This document shows positions 43,854-51,958 of a stretch of 64,000 nucleotides of DNA, piece by piece. Below the pieces are notes generated by a model, which saw nothing but the letters and a program-made list of their open reading frames with translations, was not told the origin of the DNA and did not search any database. The DNA comes from a bacterium (GTDB lineage Bacteria; Pseudomonadota; Alphaproteobacteria; Rickettsiales; RI-342), in contig WGMV01000011.1 of assembly GCA_016124905.1 (NCBI GenBank), positions 1 through 64,000 of the forward strand, written 5' to 3'. Both the position numbers and the translations under genes were made by a program. How positions within the stretch are numbered: position 1 is the first letter of the stretch; every line of letters starts with the position of its first letter.

Positions 43854-44858
43854 GTGAACTGGTTCAGAAAAAAAACCGCCGAATCATCTGCCGACCCTGC
43901 CATTCCCGCCGACACCTTGCTCCAGCTCTGCCAGCAGATGGGCGGTATATGCGTGCCATTACACAACCCGGCTTCTCCGCAGCGCATGCAGTATAACGGC
44001 CCGCATGGGTTGGATGTCGCCAGCGTGGAAAACTGGCTTTCCAGGCGCCTGGAAAGCCACGGAAATCCCGAGCATTACCTCACATATCCTCAGCTTCTGC
44101 ACGGCAATAACGGCCTCTATCACACGTCCTTGCTGCACATGCAGGACGGATGGAAAATGCTTTGCTTCCCCACCGCCCGCACTGGCACGGAAAAATCACT
44201 GGTTGCACGCCTGCGCCAAGGCGCCTGGGGGCAGCTGCATCACGACATGCTGGATTCCCTCAACGCCATTTCCCTCTGCGCGGAATGGGTCGCCAGCGGC
44301 AAATGGGTTTACAATACCGGCGAGGCCATCGCCAGCATCCGCCGCGCCGCGCGGCAGATGGAACACCACCTGAGGCAAATGGCAGATTTGCCGTTTTCCA
44401 CCGCCGAATCGCCCGAAGCCAACGAGCCCTTTCTGCTGGAAGCGGGGCTGAACCAGCTGGGTGCCGAGGCGCGTCACGGCCTTGCCGCTTTACCCGAAAG
44501 CCTGTGGCTTTTCCTGCCCGCCTCTCCGTTTCAAAAGCTGCTGGAAATGCTGCTGCACCATTCCGGCGCGCAATCGGTGGACTGGCAATGGCAGCTGGAA
44601 AACGGCCTGACCGCAACATTTTCTGCCGCCGATACGGCCTGGCTGCACGACATGGCCTCCCTGCTCGACCATGGCCGCCTGAATGCACGCCGCAGTGACA
44701 ATGACCACACCGAGCTGCTTAACACGCTCTGCCCACTGGCTGAATACGGCGTACGCCTAGCCATGGTGGATGCAGGCTGCAGCCTCACCATTCCGAGCCG
44801 CTACGTCATGGCCGTGCCGCACATCGCCGCCCAGCCGGAAGCCGCCTTGGCCGGTTAG
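43854..44858 (+). CDS. ChpT-like histidine phosphotransferase-type protein (tentative)
   Basis: 334 residues, GTG start. The centre contains LHHDMLDSLNAISLCAEWV (His129-His130-Asp131), which resembles the HD(L/M) four-helix dimerisation motif of ChpT, the alphaproteobacterial phosphotransferase linking hybrid kinases to CtrA. A second amphipathic helix (ASIRRAARQMEHHLRQMADL) follows, then a degenerate ATPase-like C-terminal region without visible N or G boxes. The 125-residue N-terminal extension is longer than in known ChpT. It could also be a divergent histidine kinase; there is no transmembrane segment. Its cell-cycle role is inference. Confidence 0.5.
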   Translation: MNWFRKKTAESSADPAIPADTLLQLCQQMGGICVPLHNPASPQRMQYNGPHGLDVASVENWLSRRLESHGNPEHYLTYPQLLHGNNGLYHTSLLHMQDGWKMLCFPTARTGTEKSLVARLRQGAWGQLHHDMLDSLNAISLCAEWVASGKWVYNTGEAIASIRRAARQMEHHLRQMADLPFSTAESPEANEPFLLEAGLNQLGAEARHGLAALPESLWLFLPASPFQKLLEMLLHHSGAQSVDWQWQLENGLTATFSAADTAWLHDMASLLDHGRLNARRSDNDHTELLNTLCPLAEYGVRLAMVDAGCSLTIPSRYVMAVPHIAAQPEAALAG

Positions 44859-44954
44859 CGCCGAATCTCAGAAACTTATCAACAACACTTGCGTATCCCC
44901 GCGCAACAGGGCAGACTACCACTCCCCAACGATGGCCCTATAGAGGAGATACAC

Positions 44955-45236
44955 ATGACATTTCACGGTGGCGTTCAGGCTGAACAGCTGAAGCAATTCA
45001 TTGAGCGCATTGAGAAACTGGAAGAAGAAAAAGCCGCGCTCGGTGGCGATATCCGCGATGTTTATTCGGAAGCGAAAGCCAACGGCTACGATCCCAAGAT
45101 CATGCGCCAGGTCGTCCGCATCCGCAAAATGGACAAGAACGAGCGCGACGAGCAGGAACATCTGCTGGATACCTATAAGGCCGCCCTTGGCCTGGTTCCG
45201 GCATTTGAACGCGAAAGCGAGCTGGAAGCCGCTTAG
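44955..45236 (+). CDS. gapR: GapR-type nucleoid-associated protein (DUF2312)
   Basis: 93 residues from the ATG with GAGGAG six bases upstream; a longer in-frame start has no ribosome site. The sequence LKQFIERIEKLEEEKAALGGDIRDVYSEAKANGYDPKIMRQVVRIRKM, with a coiled-coil start and the conserved basic VRIRKMD, is GapR. In Caulobacter GapR clamps overtwisted DNA ahead of replication and transcription and is required for normal growth. Its presence supports an alphaproteobacterial origin. Two hairpin terminators follow. Confidence 0.94.
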   Translation: MTFHGGVQAEQLKQFIERIEKLEEEKAALGGDIRDVYSEAKANGYDPKIMRQVVRIRKMDKNERDEQEHLLDTYKAALGLVPAFERESELEAA

Positions 45237-45244
45237 TAAAAGCT

Positions 45245-45271
45245 GGGCCGGTTCATTCCGGCCCGTTTTTT
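45245..45271 (+). terminator. Rho-independent terminator of gapR
   Basis: GGGCCGG-TTCATT-CCGGCCC followed by GTTTTTT, eight bases after the gapR stop codon. Confidence 0.92.
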
Positions 45272-45277
45272 GCCAAT

Positions 45278-45316
45278 AAAAAACGGCCCGTTCAAACATG
45301 ACGGGCCGTCTTTTTA
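45278..45316. terminator. Second, bidirectional terminator
   Basis: AAAAAACGGCCCGT, a 9-base loop and ACGGGCCGTCTTTTT. It separates gapR from the convergent DUF465 gene and can serve that gene on the minus strand. Confidence 0.85.
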
Positions 45317-45333
45317 TTTCTGGGTTGGTTAGG

Positions 45334-45525
45334 CTAGGCGCAATCCAGTTCCACCGGTTTCTGCGTCACGAGGGAATAGATCTTTTCCTTGGTACGCAGC
45401 TTTTTCTTCTTCAAATCCTGAATCAGCATGAGGTTTGGCAGCGGTCGGGTAGCTTCTTCCTGAATCTGGCGCTCCAGTTCGACTTTACGCTGTTCCAGTG
45501 TCTTGATATGAGCAGTCAGCGTCAT
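45334..45525 (-). CDS. DUF465 (YdcH-family) small protein
   Basis: 63 residues, all helical. MTLTAHIKTLEQRKVELERQIQEE... and PNLMLIQDLKKKKLRTKEKIYSL match the DUF465/YdcH family, whose conserved IxxLKKxKLxxKDxI helix is clear. The AGGAGGAA ribosome site is directly upstream. The function is unknown across the family. Convergent with gapR through a terminator pair. Confidence 0.88.
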   Translation of the reverse strand: MTLTAHIKTLEQRKVELERQIQEEATRPLPNLMLIQDLKKKKLRTKEKIYSLVTQKPVELDCA

Positions 45526-45693
45526 GCCATTCCTCCTGTATGTTGCAGTGCAGTGTTAGGTTTTTGAACATAGCGCAAAAGGGCCTTCCCTTCAACCAAA
45601 ATATGTGGACAATTTTAGATAATTTGTTGGCAATAAAGCATTTTTTACGCAATCCTTACACGCCTTGGCATGCTTCTTGCCGCATAATATGGA

Positions 45694-46269
45694 ATGAGAA
45701 TAATGACAGCTAAACGCATCATTCTGGGCATCAGCGGCGCATCGGGCGCTACCTATGGCACCAAAGCGCTGGAACTGTTGCGCCAATCAAAGGTCGAAAC
45801 GCATCTGGTTGTCAGCAAATCGGGTTATATCACCCTTCAGCAGGAACTCGGCATGACCGCTGAAGATGTAAAAAAACTGGCGGACCATCATTACGCCCCC
45901 GGTGACATCGCCGCAAAAATTTCCAGCGGCTCCTTCCATACGGATGGCATGCTGGTCGCCCCGTGCTCCATGAAAGCCCTGGCGGAAATCGCCACCGGCC
46001 TCACCGCAGGGCTCCTGCCCCGCGCCGCCGACGTCATTCTTAAAGAACGCCGCAAGCTGGTGCTGATGGTGCGCGAAACCCCACTGACGCAGGTGCATAT
46101 CCAGAACATGCTCACCGTCACCCAGATGGGCGGCATCATCGCCCCCCCCGTCCCGGCCTTCTACAACAACCCGCAATCGCTGGACGACATCGTCACCCAC
46201 AGCGTAGGCCGCGCGCTGGAACTCTTTGGGCTGGAGGTAAAGGGCATCAAACGCTGGCAGGGGCTTTAA
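45694..46269 (+). CDS. ubiX: Flavin prenyltransferase UbiX
   Basis: 191 residues; a start three codons later (MTAKRII) is equally possible. It makes the prenylated FMN cofactor used by UbiD in ubiquinone synthesis. Motifs: IILGISGASGATYGTKALELL (FMN/phosphate-binding), VVSKSGY, LVAPCSMKALAEIATGL, and ERRKLVLMVRETPLTQVHIQNMLTVTQMGGII at the prenyl site. It is convergent with ccmC, the stop codons overlapping by four bases. ubiD is not in the window. Confidence 0.95.
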   Translation: MRIMTAKRIILGISGASGATYGTKALELLRQSKVETHLVVSKSGYITLQQELGMTAEDVKKLADHHYAPGDIAAKISSGSFHTDGMLVAPCSMKALAEIATGLTAGLLPRAADVILKERRKLVLMVRETPLTQVHIQNMLTVTQMGGIIAPPVPAFYNNPQSLDDIVTHSVGRALELFGLEVKGIKRWQGL

Positions 46270-46991
46270 ACGCTGCGCTGGAGCTTGCGCATCGCCCGTT
46301 TGTATTTTCTCTCCCACAGCTCCGTCTGCACCGCCGCCAGCAGCAGCGCGATATAGATGAGCAGGAATGCCAGCCCCATTACCATCAGCGGCGCCAGCAT
46401 ATCAGGATGGAGTGAACTCCCCCCGCTGCGAAACACACTCGCAGGCTGGTGCAAACTATTCCACCACTCTACGGAAAATTTGATAATGGGCAGGTTCACG
46501 CCCCCCACCAGCGCCAAGCATGCCAGCGGCATGGCGGATTTTTCCGCATCGTCCGCCGCCTTGGCCAGCAGCAGATAGCCCACATATATAAAGAACAGCA
46601 CCAGCATGGAGGTCAGCCGCGCATCCCACACCCACCAGGCGCCCCACATGGGCCGCGCCCAGATCATGCCTGTCAACAGGCAGATGCCGCAAAACACGGT
46701 GCCGATGGGCGCGCTGTTGCGCGCAATCATATCCGCAATCGGGTGCCGCCAGATGAGCCAGGCGATGCTGGAAGCCACCATGGCGGAATAAATCCCCATC
46801 GCCAGCCAGGCAGCTGGCACATGCACATACATGATGCGCACAAAATCCCCCTGCTGATAATCTGCTGGCGAATGCCCAAGCGCCAGCCACAACCCAAGCC
46901 CCAGCAGCAGCGCCGCGGCGATAGCCGCCACCGGCAATGCCGCACGGGCAATGGCGGCGAAACGGTGCGGGCTGGCGAATTCATGGGTCAC
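46266..46991 (-). CDS. ccmC: Haem exporter protein C
   Basis: 241 residues, six transmembrane helices. The tryptophan-rich haem-handling WWD motif is visible in MWGAWWVWDARLTSML, with conserved His in VHVPAAWLAMG and SLHQPASVF. CcmC places haem on CcmE in the system I c-type cytochrome maturation pathway, in the inner membrane. No other ccm genes are present here, so the system must be dispersed. Confidence 0.93.
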   Translation of the reverse strand: MTHEFASPHRFAAIARAALPVAAIAAALLLGLGLWLALGHSPADYQQGDFVRIMYVHVPAAWLAMGIYSAMVASSIAWLIWRHPIADMIARNSAPIGTVFCGICLLTGMIWARPMWGAWWVWDARLTSMLVLFFIYVGYLLLAKAADDAEKSAMPLACLALVGGVNLPIIKFSVEWWNSLHQPASVFRSGGSSLHPDMLAPLMVMGLAFLLIYIALLLAAVQTELWERKYKRAMRKLQRSV

Positions 46992-47058
46992 GGCATTGGC
47001 CTTTATGGATGAATCAATTATACCTGCTTACCGCAGCATATTACGGGATACAAGCCAC

Positions 47059-47907
47059 ATGACCAAACCTGCCGCCGCCCCCCTGCCCGCCAGTCCCGCT
47101 ATCGACAGATTGCTGGAAATCATGGTCCGCCTGCGCACGCCCGTCACCGGCTGCCCGTGGGACCTGGAACAGGATTTCGCCTCCATCGCCCCTTACACCA
47201 TCGAGGAAGCCTACGAAGTGGCCGACGCCATTGAGCGGGGCGATATGGAGCACCTGAAGGAAGAACTCGGCGACCTGCTGTTGCAGGTGGTCTTCCACGC
47301 GCAAATGGCGAAAGAAGAAAAACTGTTTGATTTTGACGATGTCGCGGGCAGCATCAGCGACAAGATGGTGGAACGCCACCCCCATGTCTTCGGCGGAGCC
47401 GAAATGAACCAAAAGCTCGGAGAGGCCGACATCAAAACCGCCGATGCCCAGCTCACCGCCTGGGAGGACATGAAAAAAGCCAAACGCGAACAACAAAACC
47501 CCGATGCCAGTGCGCTGGACGGTGTCACCCTCGGCCTGCCCGCCCTCATGCGTGCAGAAAAACTGCAAAAACGCGCCGCCAAAACCGGCTTCGACTGGCC
47601 GAGCATCGCCCCTGTCTGGGACAAGCTCCACGAAGAGCTAGACGAACTGAAAGAAGCCGCCTCACGCCCCAATAACCAGGCCCATATCGAGGAAGAATTC
47701 GGCGACCTGATGTTCGTCATGGCCAACCTCGCCCGCCACCTGAAACTGGACCCCGAAACCGCCCTGAAAAACGCCAATTCCAAATTCGAGCGCCGCTTCC
47801 GCCAGATGGAACAATTCGCCAAAACAAACGGCAAAACCTTCAGCAAGCTCTCGCTTGTTGAGCAGGAAGCACTCTGGCAACAGGCAAAACAATTAGAGAA
47901 AAAGTAA
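47059..47907 (+). CDS. mazG: Nucleoside triphosphate pyrophosphohydrolase MazG
   Basis: 282 residues from MTKPAAAPLPASPAIDRLLEIM; longer in-frame readings run into the ccmC region and are not favoured. Two MazG domains: the first with LRTPVTGCPWDLEQDFASIAPYTIEEAYEVADAI and EELGDLLLQVVFHAQMA, the second with FGDLMFVMANLARHLKLDPETALKNANSKFERRF. The Glu/Asp-rich EExxE helices bind Mg2+. It hydrolyses NTPs to NMPs and PPi, cleaning the nucleotide pool. Confidence 0.94.
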   Translation: MTKPAAAPLPASPAIDRLLEIMVRLRTPVTGCPWDLEQDFASIAPYTIEEAYEVADAIERGDMEHLKEELGDLLLQVVFHAQMAKEEKLFDFDDVAGSISDKMVERHPHVFGGAEMNQKLGEADIKTADAQLTAWEDMKKAKREQQNPDASALDGVTLGLPALMRAEKLQKRAAKTGFDWPSIAPVWDKLHEELDELKEAASRPNNQAHIEEEFGDLMFVMANLARHLKLDPETALKNANSKFERRFRQMEQFAKTNGKTFSKLSLVEQEALWQQAKQLEKK

Positions 47908-47946
47908 CCTGGAGCACAGCGACTGGGCCCGACCGCGGCCCGCGCC

Positions 47947-48020
47947 TTATTGGCGCGCAATTAGCGAGCGGAGCGAGCCAATAAAAGCCAGAAGAAGTAA
48001 CGCTGTAAGCGTTACTTCTT
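47947..48020. repeat. Two nested palindromes after mazG
   Basis: First stem: TTATTGGC (47947-47954) and GCCAATAA (47977-47984). Second: perfect 12-bp arms AAGAAGTAACGC (47992-48003) and GCGTTACTTCTT (48009-48020), the latter including the stop codon of the TPR gene. The second may terminate or stabilise that minus-strand mRNA; neither has a T-run. Confidence 0.55.
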
Positions 48021-48932
48021 CATCACCTGCTGCAGATTATCCCACGCCTTTTTATAATATTCCGGGCTCTGGGTCAGCGCCATGTTCAGGTAGGTCTTGG
48101 CCAGCTCCCGGTCATTGGCAAGATAGGCGTAATAACCGAGGTTGTTGTAAAGCTCGGGTTTCTTCAGATACTGTCCGGCCACCTTCTCCGCCCCGTCCAG
48201 ATCGCCGGAAATCCCCATCACCATCGCCCGGTTCAGGTCGATGCGCTCCAGGTCCTTCGTCGGGCCTTTGTGCATGCGCACGGCAAGGTCCAGCGCCTTC
48301 AGGGCACGTGGGTAATCATCCATGATGGCCAGCGTCAGGCCGATATTGTTCAGCACGGATGAATTATTCTCGTTATATTTCAGGGCTTCGCGGAAATATT
48401 GCAGCGCGTCTTCATTCTTCTTCTGGATCGCCAGCCCCACGCCGATGCCGTTCAGCGTGCGCCAGCGGGTGCCGTCGCGCTGGCGCACCGTGTCCAGCAC
48501 CTCCAGCGCGCGCGTCACGTCATCCTGCGCCAGCAAGGTCAACCCCCGCCCTTCATGCGCCACCAGGCTGTCAGGATGTTTGCGGATGAAAGCCTCATAG
48601 GTGTTCAGCGCCATGCCGTAATCCCCGCTGCGGCGAAGCGCCTCGGCATAGGCCAGCTGGTAGAGGTCGCCCTTGGGGTCCTCGTTCATCAATTGCTTGT
48701 AGAATTGCGCCGCCTTGGCGTAATTGCCGTCTTCCATCGCCTTTTGCGCGGTCTTGAGCAGGGACGCGTTCACGCCCTCGAACTTCACATCCTTGCCGCT
48801 TTTCTCGACCAGCACCTCGGGCGTCACATCATTGTCGAGCGAGGGAAAGGTCTGCGTCATCTGCTGGCAGGATGACAAAAACGTCACACCTGCGATAGCA
48901 ATCGCAGGAAGGATAAGGGATTTTCGCATCAT
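48012..48932 (-). CDS. TPR-repeat lipoprotein (TadD-like)
   Basis: 306 residues. The N-terminus is a lipoprotein signal (LPAIAIAGVTFLSSCQQ, lipobox LSSC; cleavage before Cys about 21). After a linker, at least five tetratricopeptide repeats follow, with the spaced A/G/Y/A/L positions, e.g. AYAEALRRSGDYGMALNTYEAFIRKHPDS, NNIGLTLAIMDDYPRALKALDLAVRM and NNLGYYAYLANDRELAKTYLNMAL. The arrangement recalls TadD, the pilus-assembly lipoprotein of tad loci, but no other tad gene is near. It is more simply an outer-membrane-anchored TPR scaffold. Confidence 0.8.
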   Translation of the reverse strand: MMRKSLILPAIAIAGVTFLSSCQQMTQTFPSLDNDVTPEVLVEKSGKDVKFEGVNASLLKTAQKAMEDGNYAKAAQFYKQLMNEDPKGDLYQLAYAEALRRSGDYGMALNTYEAFIRKHPDSLVAHEGRGLTLLAQDDVTRALEVLDTVRQRDGTRWRTLNGIGVGLAIQKKNEDALQYFREALKYNENNSSVLNNIGLTLAIMDDYPRALKALDLAVRMHKGPTKDLERIDLNRAMVMGISGDLDGAEKVAGQYLKKPELYNNLGYYAYLANDRELAKTYLNMALTQSPEYYKKAWDNLQQVMKK

Positions 48933-48980
48933 TGGGTTGCATTCCCCTTCAAAAGCTCTACACACCTGCACATCCTTATC

Positions 48981-49952
48981 ATGAATGCGAAGCAGCTGGC
49001 AATGCAACAACCACAAGCGATCCCCCATCTGTTGGGGATACAGGGCTTGAAAATCGCGGATACCCACAAACTGTTGGAATCCGCCGCATCGCTTATTTCC
49101 TTCAACCGCCAGCCCCGCGCCCGCCGTGACGACTTGAAGGGCATCACGCTGCTGAACGTCTTTTTCGAAAACTCCACCCGCACGCGCACCTCATTTGAGC
49201 TGGCGGGCAAACGCCTCGGGGCGGATGTGGTCAACATCGCCATTGCCCAATCCTCTGTCGCCAAGGGCGAAACCATCATCGATACCGCCCGCACGCTGAT
49301 GGCCATGAACCCCGGCTTCATCGTGGTGCGCCATGGCGAATCCGGCGGGGTGAAGCTGGTGGCGGATAACGTGAAAGCCAGCGTCATCAACGCTGGCGAC
49401 GGCTGCCACGAACACCCGACCCAGGCATTGCTCGATGCCCTCACCATCCAGCGGCATTTCGGTGAGTTCAAAGGCCTGAACATCGCCATCTGCGGCGACA
49501 TCCTTCACAGCCGCGTGGCGCGCTCCAACCTGCTGCTGCTGAACCAGCTTGGCGCAAAGGTGCGCTTGGTCGGCCCAAGCAGCCTCATGCCCCGCGGCAT
49601 CGAAACCCTTGCCCCCTGCACCATCCATACCGACATGGAAAGCGGCATCAAAGGTACCGACGCCATCATCATGCTGCGCCTGCAGAAAGAGCGCATGCAT
49701 GGCGGTTACGTCCCCTCCCTCACCAGCTATTTCGACCGTTTCGGCCTCACGCATGCGCGCATGAAGCTTGCCGGCAAAAAAGCCCGCGTGCTCCACCCCG
49801 GCCCGATGAACCGCGGCATCGAGATCACCAGCGAACTGGCCGACGACCTGGACCTCAGCCTCATTCTTGACCAGGTGGAACACGGCGTCGCCATGCGTCA
49901 GGCCATCCTGCTCTGGCTGGCGGAAGCACGGCAGAAAGCGGGGCTCCTATGA
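48981..49952 (+). CDS. pyrB: Aspartate carbamoyltransferase
   Basis: 323 residues, full length for the catalytic chain. It joins carbamoyl phosphate and aspartate in pyrimidine synthesis. Carbamoyl-phosphate-binding ENSTRTRTSFE, the HPTQALLDALT loop and the C-terminal HPGPMNRG are all present. No regulatory PyrI chain is near. The stop overlaps the GNAT gene start (ATGA), continuing into pyrC, so the three are co-translated. Confidence 0.97.
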   Translation: MNAKQLAMQQPQAIPHLLGIQGLKIADTHKLLESAASLISFNRQPRARRDDLKGITLLNVFFENSTRTRTSFELAGKRLGADVVNIAIAQSSVAKGETIIDTARTLMAMNPGFIVVRHGESGGVKLVADNVKASVINAGDGCHEHPTQALLDALTIQRHFGEFKGLNIAICGDILHSRVARSNLLLLNQLGAKVRLVGPSSLMPRGIETLAPCTIHTDMESGIKGTDAIIMLRLQKERMHGGYVPSLTSYFDRFGLTHARMKLAGKKARVLHPGPMNRGIEITSELADDLDLSLILDQVEHGVAMRQAILLWLAEARQKAGLL

Positions 49953-50440
49953 TCGCCGCCCCGCTGTATGACACCGAACCGGACGACGAACGCCTGCAAG
50001 GCTACGTCATCACCAACGAGAAGAAACTGCTCGATGTGGATTTCATCCATGGCTACCTGAGCAAGAATTCCAAATGGGCGCATGACATCCCGCGTGAGAT
50101 CGTTGAACGCGCCATCGAAAACTCCCTTTGCTTCGGCGCATTCCAGACCAGCGGTGAAAAACTAAAGCAGGTCGGCTTCGCCCGCATCGTGACGGATTAT
50201 TCCACCTTCGCCTATTGGTGCGATGTGTTTGTGATGGACGAGCATCGCGGCTTCGGCCTCGCCCGCTGGCTGATGCGCGAGATGATCGAGCATCCGGCGC
50301 TTCAGGGGTTACGCAAGCTTGCGCTTTACACCTCCAAGGCGCATAATTTCTACCGCGAGCTGGGCTTCACCCCGCTGCAAAACCCCGAAAACTGGCTGGA
50401 GCTCCACCGGCCCGATATCTACTCGGAAAAAAAACAATGA
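49949..50440 (+). CDS. GNAT-family N-acetyltransferase
   Basis: 163 residues. The acetyl-CoA-binding region is DVFVMDEHRGFGLARWLMREMIEHP, with the pyrophosphate loop (R/Q)GxG(x)A seen as RGFGLA, and the C-terminal YTSKAHNFYRELGFTPL. It overlaps pyrB by four bases and pyrC by four bases, sitting inside the pyrimidine operon. Substrate unknown; a direct role in pyrimidine synthesis is not supported, but co-regulation with it is certain from the layout. Confidence 0.88.
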   Translation: MIAAPLYDTEPDDERLQGYVITNEKKLLDVDFIHGYLSKNSKWAHDIPREIVERAIENSLCFGAFQTSGEKLKQVGFARIVTDYSTFAYWCDVFVMDEHRGFGLARWLMREMIEHPALQGLRKLALYTSKAHNFYRELGFTPLQNPENWLELHRPDIYSEKKQ

Positions 50441-51762
50441 AACAGACCTTCACCAAGCCTACCGGCAAACAGGCCAAAACACTGGCCTTCATTAATGCCC
50501 GCCTTGTGGACCCCGAATCCGGCCGCGACGAAACCGGCGGCCTCATCGCGCAGGACGGCCTGATTACCGACCTCGGCCCACACATCAAAAAAGGCGCCAC
50601 GCCCGAAGGTGCGGAAGTGATCGATTGCGGCGGTCACGTCCTCGCCCCCGGCCTGGTGGACATCCAGGTGCATTTTCGCGAACCCGGCCAGGAGCACAAG
50701 GAAACCATCGAGAGCGGTAGCCGCTCGGCAGTGGCGGGCGGCATCACTATGGTCGTGTGCCAGCCCAACACAAAGCCGACCATCCAGGATGCCACGGTGG
50801 TGGAATTCATCAAAAGCCGCGCGCGTGAAACCAGCTACAACCACATCCGCATGTACGGCTCCATGACCGAAGGCCTCAAGGGCGAACAGCTGGCCGATCT
50901 TTCCGGCATGGCCAAGGCGGGCGTGGTGGGCTTCACCGACGACGGCCTGCCGCTCGGCAACAGCCTGCTGATGCGCCGCGTGATGGAATATGCCAAGGAC
51001 CTTGGCCTCGTCGTCGCCCAGCATGCCGAGGATCTCTCCCTCACCAACAAAGGCTGCATCAACGAAGGGTATGTCTCCGCCCAGCTTGGCGTCGGCGGCA
51101 TCCCCAATGCGTCCGAAGCCGTGTGCGTGGAGCGCGACATTCTGCTCAACGCCCTCGTCGGCGGCCATTACCACGTGCTGCACGTCTCCACGCGTGAGGC
51201 GCTGGACGCGGTGCGCCGCGCCAAGGCCAAGGGCCAGCACGTCACCTGCGAGGTCTCCCCCCACCATTTCACGCTGGATGAATCCGCCGTGCTGGAACAT
51301 GGCACACTCGCCAAAATGAACCCGCCGCTCCGCAGCAAGGAAGACGTCGCCGCCCTGCTGGAAGGCCTGAAGGACGGCACGGTGGACGCCATCGCCACCG
51401 ACCATGCCCCGCACGACCCCGACAGCAAGGCCCTGCCCCTTCCCTCCGCCACCTTCGGCATCGTGGGTGTGGAAACCATGCTGCCCATCTCGCTCGAGCT
51501 TTACCACAATAAGCTCCTCAGCCTGCGCGACCTGCTCGCCAAAATGACCAACCAGGCCGCCGACATCATTAAACAGAAGACCGGCCGCCTCGCCAAAGGT
51601 TACCCTGCGGACCTCGTCGTGATCGACCTCGACACGCCCTGGACCATCGACCACACGAAATTCAGCAGCACCTCCACCAACACCCCTTTCCATGGCCGCA
51701 AGGTCAAAGGGCGCGCCATTCATACCGTGGTGGCGGGGGAAGTGGTGTACAGCCTCTCATAA
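50437..51762 (+). CDS. pyrC: Dihydroorotase (type I) with one altered metal-site residue
   Basis: 441 residues, amidohydrolase superfamily. It cyclises carbamoyl-aspartate to dihydroorotate. Metal-ligand motifs: the usual DxHxHxREPG is here DIQVHFREPG, with Gln77 (codon CAG at 50665) in place of the first His and His79 retained. The bridging Asp (FTDDGLPL), the AQHAED and HVLHVST histidines and the catalytic Asp in ATDHAPHD are intact. It overlaps the GNAT gene by four bases. Apart from Gln77 it looks a normal active enzyme; a non-catalytic PyrC-like subunit is the alternative. Confidence 0.93.
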   Translation: MKQTFTKPTGKQAKTLAFINARLVDPESGRDETGGLIAQDGLITDLGPHIKKGATPEGAEVIDCGGHVLAPGLVDIQVHFREPGQEHKETIESGSRSAVAGGITMVVCQPNTKPTIQDATVVEFIKSRARETSYNHIRMYGSMTEGLKGEQLADLSGMAKAGVVGFTDDGLPLGNSLLMRRVMEYAKDLGLVVAQHAEDLSLTNKGCINEGYVSAQLGVGGIPNASEAVCVERDILLNALVGGHYHVLHVSTREALDAVRRAKAKGQHVTCEVSPHHFTLDESAVLEHGTLAKMNPPLRSKEDVAALLEGLKDGTVDAIATDHAPHDPDSKALPLPSATFGIVGVETMLPISLELYHNKLLSLRDLLAKMTNQAADIIKQKTGRLAKGYPADLVVIDLDTPWTIDHTKFSSTSTNTPFHGRKVKGRAIHTVVAGEVVYSLS

Positions 51763-51788
51763 AACCTCTCACCTCAACTTTTAAGATA

Positions 51789-51940
51789 CCCCCTCACCCC
51801 AACCCTCTCCCTCAAGGGGAGAGGGGGTAACCCCTCACACAAAAAACTCCACCAGCCTACAAAAACAAGCTATAGGGCTTTAGTCTCAATCACTCTCTTA
51901 TCCCCCTCTCCCCTTGAGGGAGAGGGTTGGGGTGAGGGAG
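51789..51940. repeat. Inverted repeat pair between pyrC and pyrF
   Basis: The left copy (51789-51829) CCCCTCACCCCAACCCTC... and the right copy (51900-51940) ...GAGGGTTGGGGTGAGGG are near-perfect complements, about 41 bp each, separated by 70 bases. Each copy is itself a small hairpin (CTCTCC..GGAGAG). This is a common proteobacterial intergenic repeat type. The open reading frame of pyrF extends into the right arm, but only the later start codon is real. Confidence 0.85.
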
Positions 51941-51958
51941 TATCTTCACACAATACCC

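Noticed and set aside
45526-45693. Small reading frames before ubiX
   Set aside because: No ribosome site or conserved product; treated as intergenic.
48322-48984. Plus-strand open frames opposite the TPR lipoprotein
   Set aside because: Antisense shadows without motifs.
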